From positions 1 to 44,885 of the IMG/VR virus record IMGVR_UViG_3300020190_000107: a DNA stretch of 44,885 nt; one strand, 5' to 3'. A program made the translations under genes and the position numbers. Shown here one piece after another: positions 43,444 through 44,885 of this stretch; position 1 is the first letter of the stretch; each line of letters starts with the position of its first letter. This DNA comes from a virus. The notes below the pieces were generated by a model that was not told where the DNA came from, did no database searches, and saw only the letters and a list, made by a program, of their open reading frames with translations.

Positions 43444-44013
43444 ATGAAAAAACTCTTAGCTGAAATAAAACACCTTGAACATAAGGTGGCACTCATGCAA
43501 CGCGGTGAGAAGAAAGAAACCTCAAACCTTCTACTCCATAGGTACTCACGCGGTCTACGAGTGACCGATCTCACCAACGCGGGTAAAAGAGGTAAAGAAG
43601 TCGACCAGTTTGTACTAGAAAGCGAAGAGTCGGATCTTTTTGACCAAATTGAAAAAGCCAAAGACTATGCTGAGGCTTTAAGTATCGCGAAAAAAACCAG
43701 TGATATTAAACAACTACACCAAGAAAAGTACAGGGGTATTGATGTCGCACCTGCGGGATTCAAGCCTATCTTACTCGAAGGCAAACAAGTCATCATCAAC
43801 TCAGACTATGACACCTTCAGTGTCAGAGACCGCTCTGATGTCAACGAGGAAACGTGCATCCCTGCTATCAAAGGTGGCAAAGCCGACATCAAGGTTTTCT
43901 ACCGATGGGTTTCCGATAACCAAGACAAAATCAAAAACATGACCTTCAATGATATCGTCGATGCCATGCGATCGATTGGCGTCAAGTACCACCGTTACTG
44001 CGCTTTGGATTGA
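43444..44013 (+). CDS. cargo-cluster protein with N-terminal LExK module
   Basis: The protein is 189 aa with AAAGGGA before the ATG. The N-terminus KKLLAEIKHLEHKVA is the cluster module. The middle is helical and charged. Residues 125-189 (SDVNEETCIPAIKGG, then FNDIVDAMRSIGVKYHRYCALD) form a compact C-terminal part with conserved-looking Cys, Tyr and His. No family is recognised. It is last in the cluster and ends at a hairpin. Confidence 0.8.
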   Translation: MKKLLAEIKHLEHKVALMQRGEKKETSNLLLHRYSRGLRVTDLTNAGKRGKEVDQFVLESEESDLFDQIEKAKDYAEALSIAKKTSDIKQLHQEKYRGIDVAPAGFKPILLEGKQVIINSDYDTFSVRDRSDVNEETCIPAIKGGKADIKVFYRWVSDNQDKIKNMTFNDIVDAMRSIGVKYHRYCALD

Positions 44014-44016
44014 TGT

Positions 44017-44050
44017 AAAACCCTCAAACCTATAATGGTGCGAGGGTTTT
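44017..44050 (+). terminator. terminator hairpin with a promoter box in its loop
   Basis: AAAACCCTC (44017-44025) and GAGGGTTTT (44042-44050) pair around a 16-nt loop that contains TATAAT (44031-44036). It would end the cargo cluster. The second arm also supplies the GAGGG ribosome-binding site of the next gene. Confidence 0.65.
44031..44036 (+). promoter_or_regulatory. -10 box for the glycosyltransferase gene
   Basis: TATAAT lies 17 nt before ATG 44054, inside the terminator loop. The predicted transcript would carry a very short leader beginning around the GAGGG. Confidence 0.45.
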
Positions 44051-44053
44051 TCC

Positions 44054-44885
44054 ATGACAAAATTACTTATCATCGACTCCGCGTTTCTCAACAACCAATC
44101 ACCGTTCAGGTATATTGAACACAAACTTTTGCTCAAAAAATATCCTGAGTCGGTAGGGTGGAACCCTGCGTTGTTCCCGAACCAAAGACCCACGGAACAA
44201 TTCGACTTCGGCTATACCGTAGGACTCCAACAAGCCTACGAATACCTAACTCACTTCGAACAACTCAATCTGAAATTCTGCTTCACCCTTTACCCGGGTT
44301 TCACCTTCTTTCTCAATGACCCCCACACAGACCGATTACTCAAAACTGTCATCAACCACCCGCTGTTTCATAAGGTCTTCACCACGACCAAAACTGCACG
44401 TGATTACATCCCCATCGACTCGATTTACCACTGCGGAGGGTTTGTAACCCACAAACAGAACATCACACCAAAAAGAAATAAACCTAAGATCTGGTTCTGC
44501 GCATGGGGTCGATACCAGAACGAGGGCACGATCAAAGGATTCGACTTATTTTATAAGACAGCACAAATGATGCCTGATTACGAATTCGGTGCATACTCAG
44601 ATTGGGTGTGGAAGGAACTCCCTAATTTGAAACTCTACCCTTTCAGTGATGTGAACACCATCCTAGAACAATACGCCTTCGGGGATATATTCCTTGCGAC
44701 AGGAAGATCCATCGATGGTAAATTCGACGGCTTTCCTACAGGTGGTGCGGTCGAAGCTGGTTTAGCGGGGTGTGCACTCGTCGTAACAGATCCACTCAAC
44801 AACAATGAGCACCTCATCCATAACCGCCACGCTATGATCGTACAACCGAATGAGGTTACACAAGCTGTACAAGAACTCTGCGTCA
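44054..44885 (+). CDS. GT4-type glycosyltransferase (3' end beyond window)
   Basis: The frame is open from ATG 44054 to the window end (277 codons), with GAGGG upstream. It starts MTKLLIIDSAFLNNQSPF. A middle segment (KPKIWFCAWGRYQNEGTIKG) and the late motif FPTGGAVEAGLAGCALVVTD match the GT-B, group 1 glycosyltransferase pattern, with the conserved Glu in EAGLAG that binds the nucleotide-sugar. The sugar and acceptor are unknown. With the GT2 protein at 4.2-6.4 kb it gives this phage at least two unrelated glycosyltransferases. Confidence 0.85.
   Translation, partial: MTKLLIIDSAFLNNQSPFRYIEHKLLLKKYPESVGWNPALFPNQRPTEQFDFGYTVGLQQAYEYLTHFEQLNLKFCFTLYPGFTFFLNDPHTDRLLKTVINHPLFHKVFTTTKTARDYIPIDSIYHCGGFVTHKQNITPKRNKPKIWFCAWGRYQNEGTIKGFDLFYKTAQMMPDYEFGAYSDWVWKELPNLKLYPFSDVNTILEQYAFGDIFLATGRSIDGKFDGFPTGGAVEAGLAGCALVVTDPLNNNEHLIHNRHAMIVQPNEVTQAVQELCV

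Noticed and set aside
1-44885. Genome-wide TAG recoding
   Set aside because: The long virion genes are intact with TAA or TGA stops and no fragments joined by TAG. Only the 40926-41288 frame suggests readthrough, and it lies among decayed copies.

Overview
The window is a stretch of a large contractile-tailed bacteriophage (Caudoviricetes, myovirus type, probably a jumbo phage). It is AT-rich and densely packed, with many 1-4 nt stop/start overlaps. It holds a complete sheath gene, a run of neck, fibre and baseplate genes with very long proteins (816 to 1129 aa), and several accessory blocks. No capsid, portal, terminase, tail-tube or tape-measure gene is visible, and neither are tRNA genes or CRISPR arrays. 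The host cannot be named from the sequence. One exported subtilisin with a bacterial-type signal peptide is the only hint of host-facing secretion.

Layout. (1) 1-2.3 kb: a plus-strand cluster of small proteins that share short N-terminal modules, followed by an exported subtilisin (2.4-3.6 kb). (2) 3.5-7.7 kb: a minus-strand operon driven from a sigma70-like promoter at 7742. It encodes two small unknowns, a DEDDh exonuclease, a double-GT2 glycosyltransferase and further small proteins. (3) 7.75-31.6 kb: the plus-strand virion block. It runs coiled-coil protein, actin-like ATPase, neck/tail-completion protein, zinc ribbon, tail sheath, terminator, gp10-like protein, three tandem fibre paralogues (the last one glycine-rich), baseplate proteins, gp25-like protein, baseplate J, a 988-aa baseplate protein and a conserved 192-aa protein, ending at a strong terminator. 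(4) 31.8-33.5 kb: an inserted VSR/Hef-like homing endonuclease. (5) 33.5-41 kb: short transcription units of mostly unknown genes on both strands, including a holin-like membrane protein, a PD-(D/E)XK-like protein behind a 30-bp palindrome, a winged-helix protein and a membrane-anchored GAF-like protein. (6) 41-44 kb: a second cluster related to the first, with decayed and chimeric gene copies, followed by a GT4-type glycosyltransferase cut by the window end.

The most interesting feature is the pair of clusters at 0-2.3 kb and 41-44 kb. Otherwise unrelated proteins, some with DUF5710-like or DUF5872-like domains, carry a short amphipathic Leu-Glu-Lys/Arg module. In position and look it resembles the T4 capsid-targeting/prohead-protease-cleaved signal. 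Nearly identical DNA for the 5' modules is joined to diverged bodies, and dead fragments and a chimera lie between the genes. My inference is an island of packaged (injected) cargo proteins that evolves by swapping targeting modules. A second theme is regulation: in the 35.9-39.7 kb block some genes have a TATAAT-like box only 6-7 nt before the start codon and no ribosome-binding site. That points to leaderless transcripts, whereas the virion genes have clear Shine-Dalgarno sequences. A third theme is one beta-domain that recurs in the sheath, neck and baseplate proteins.
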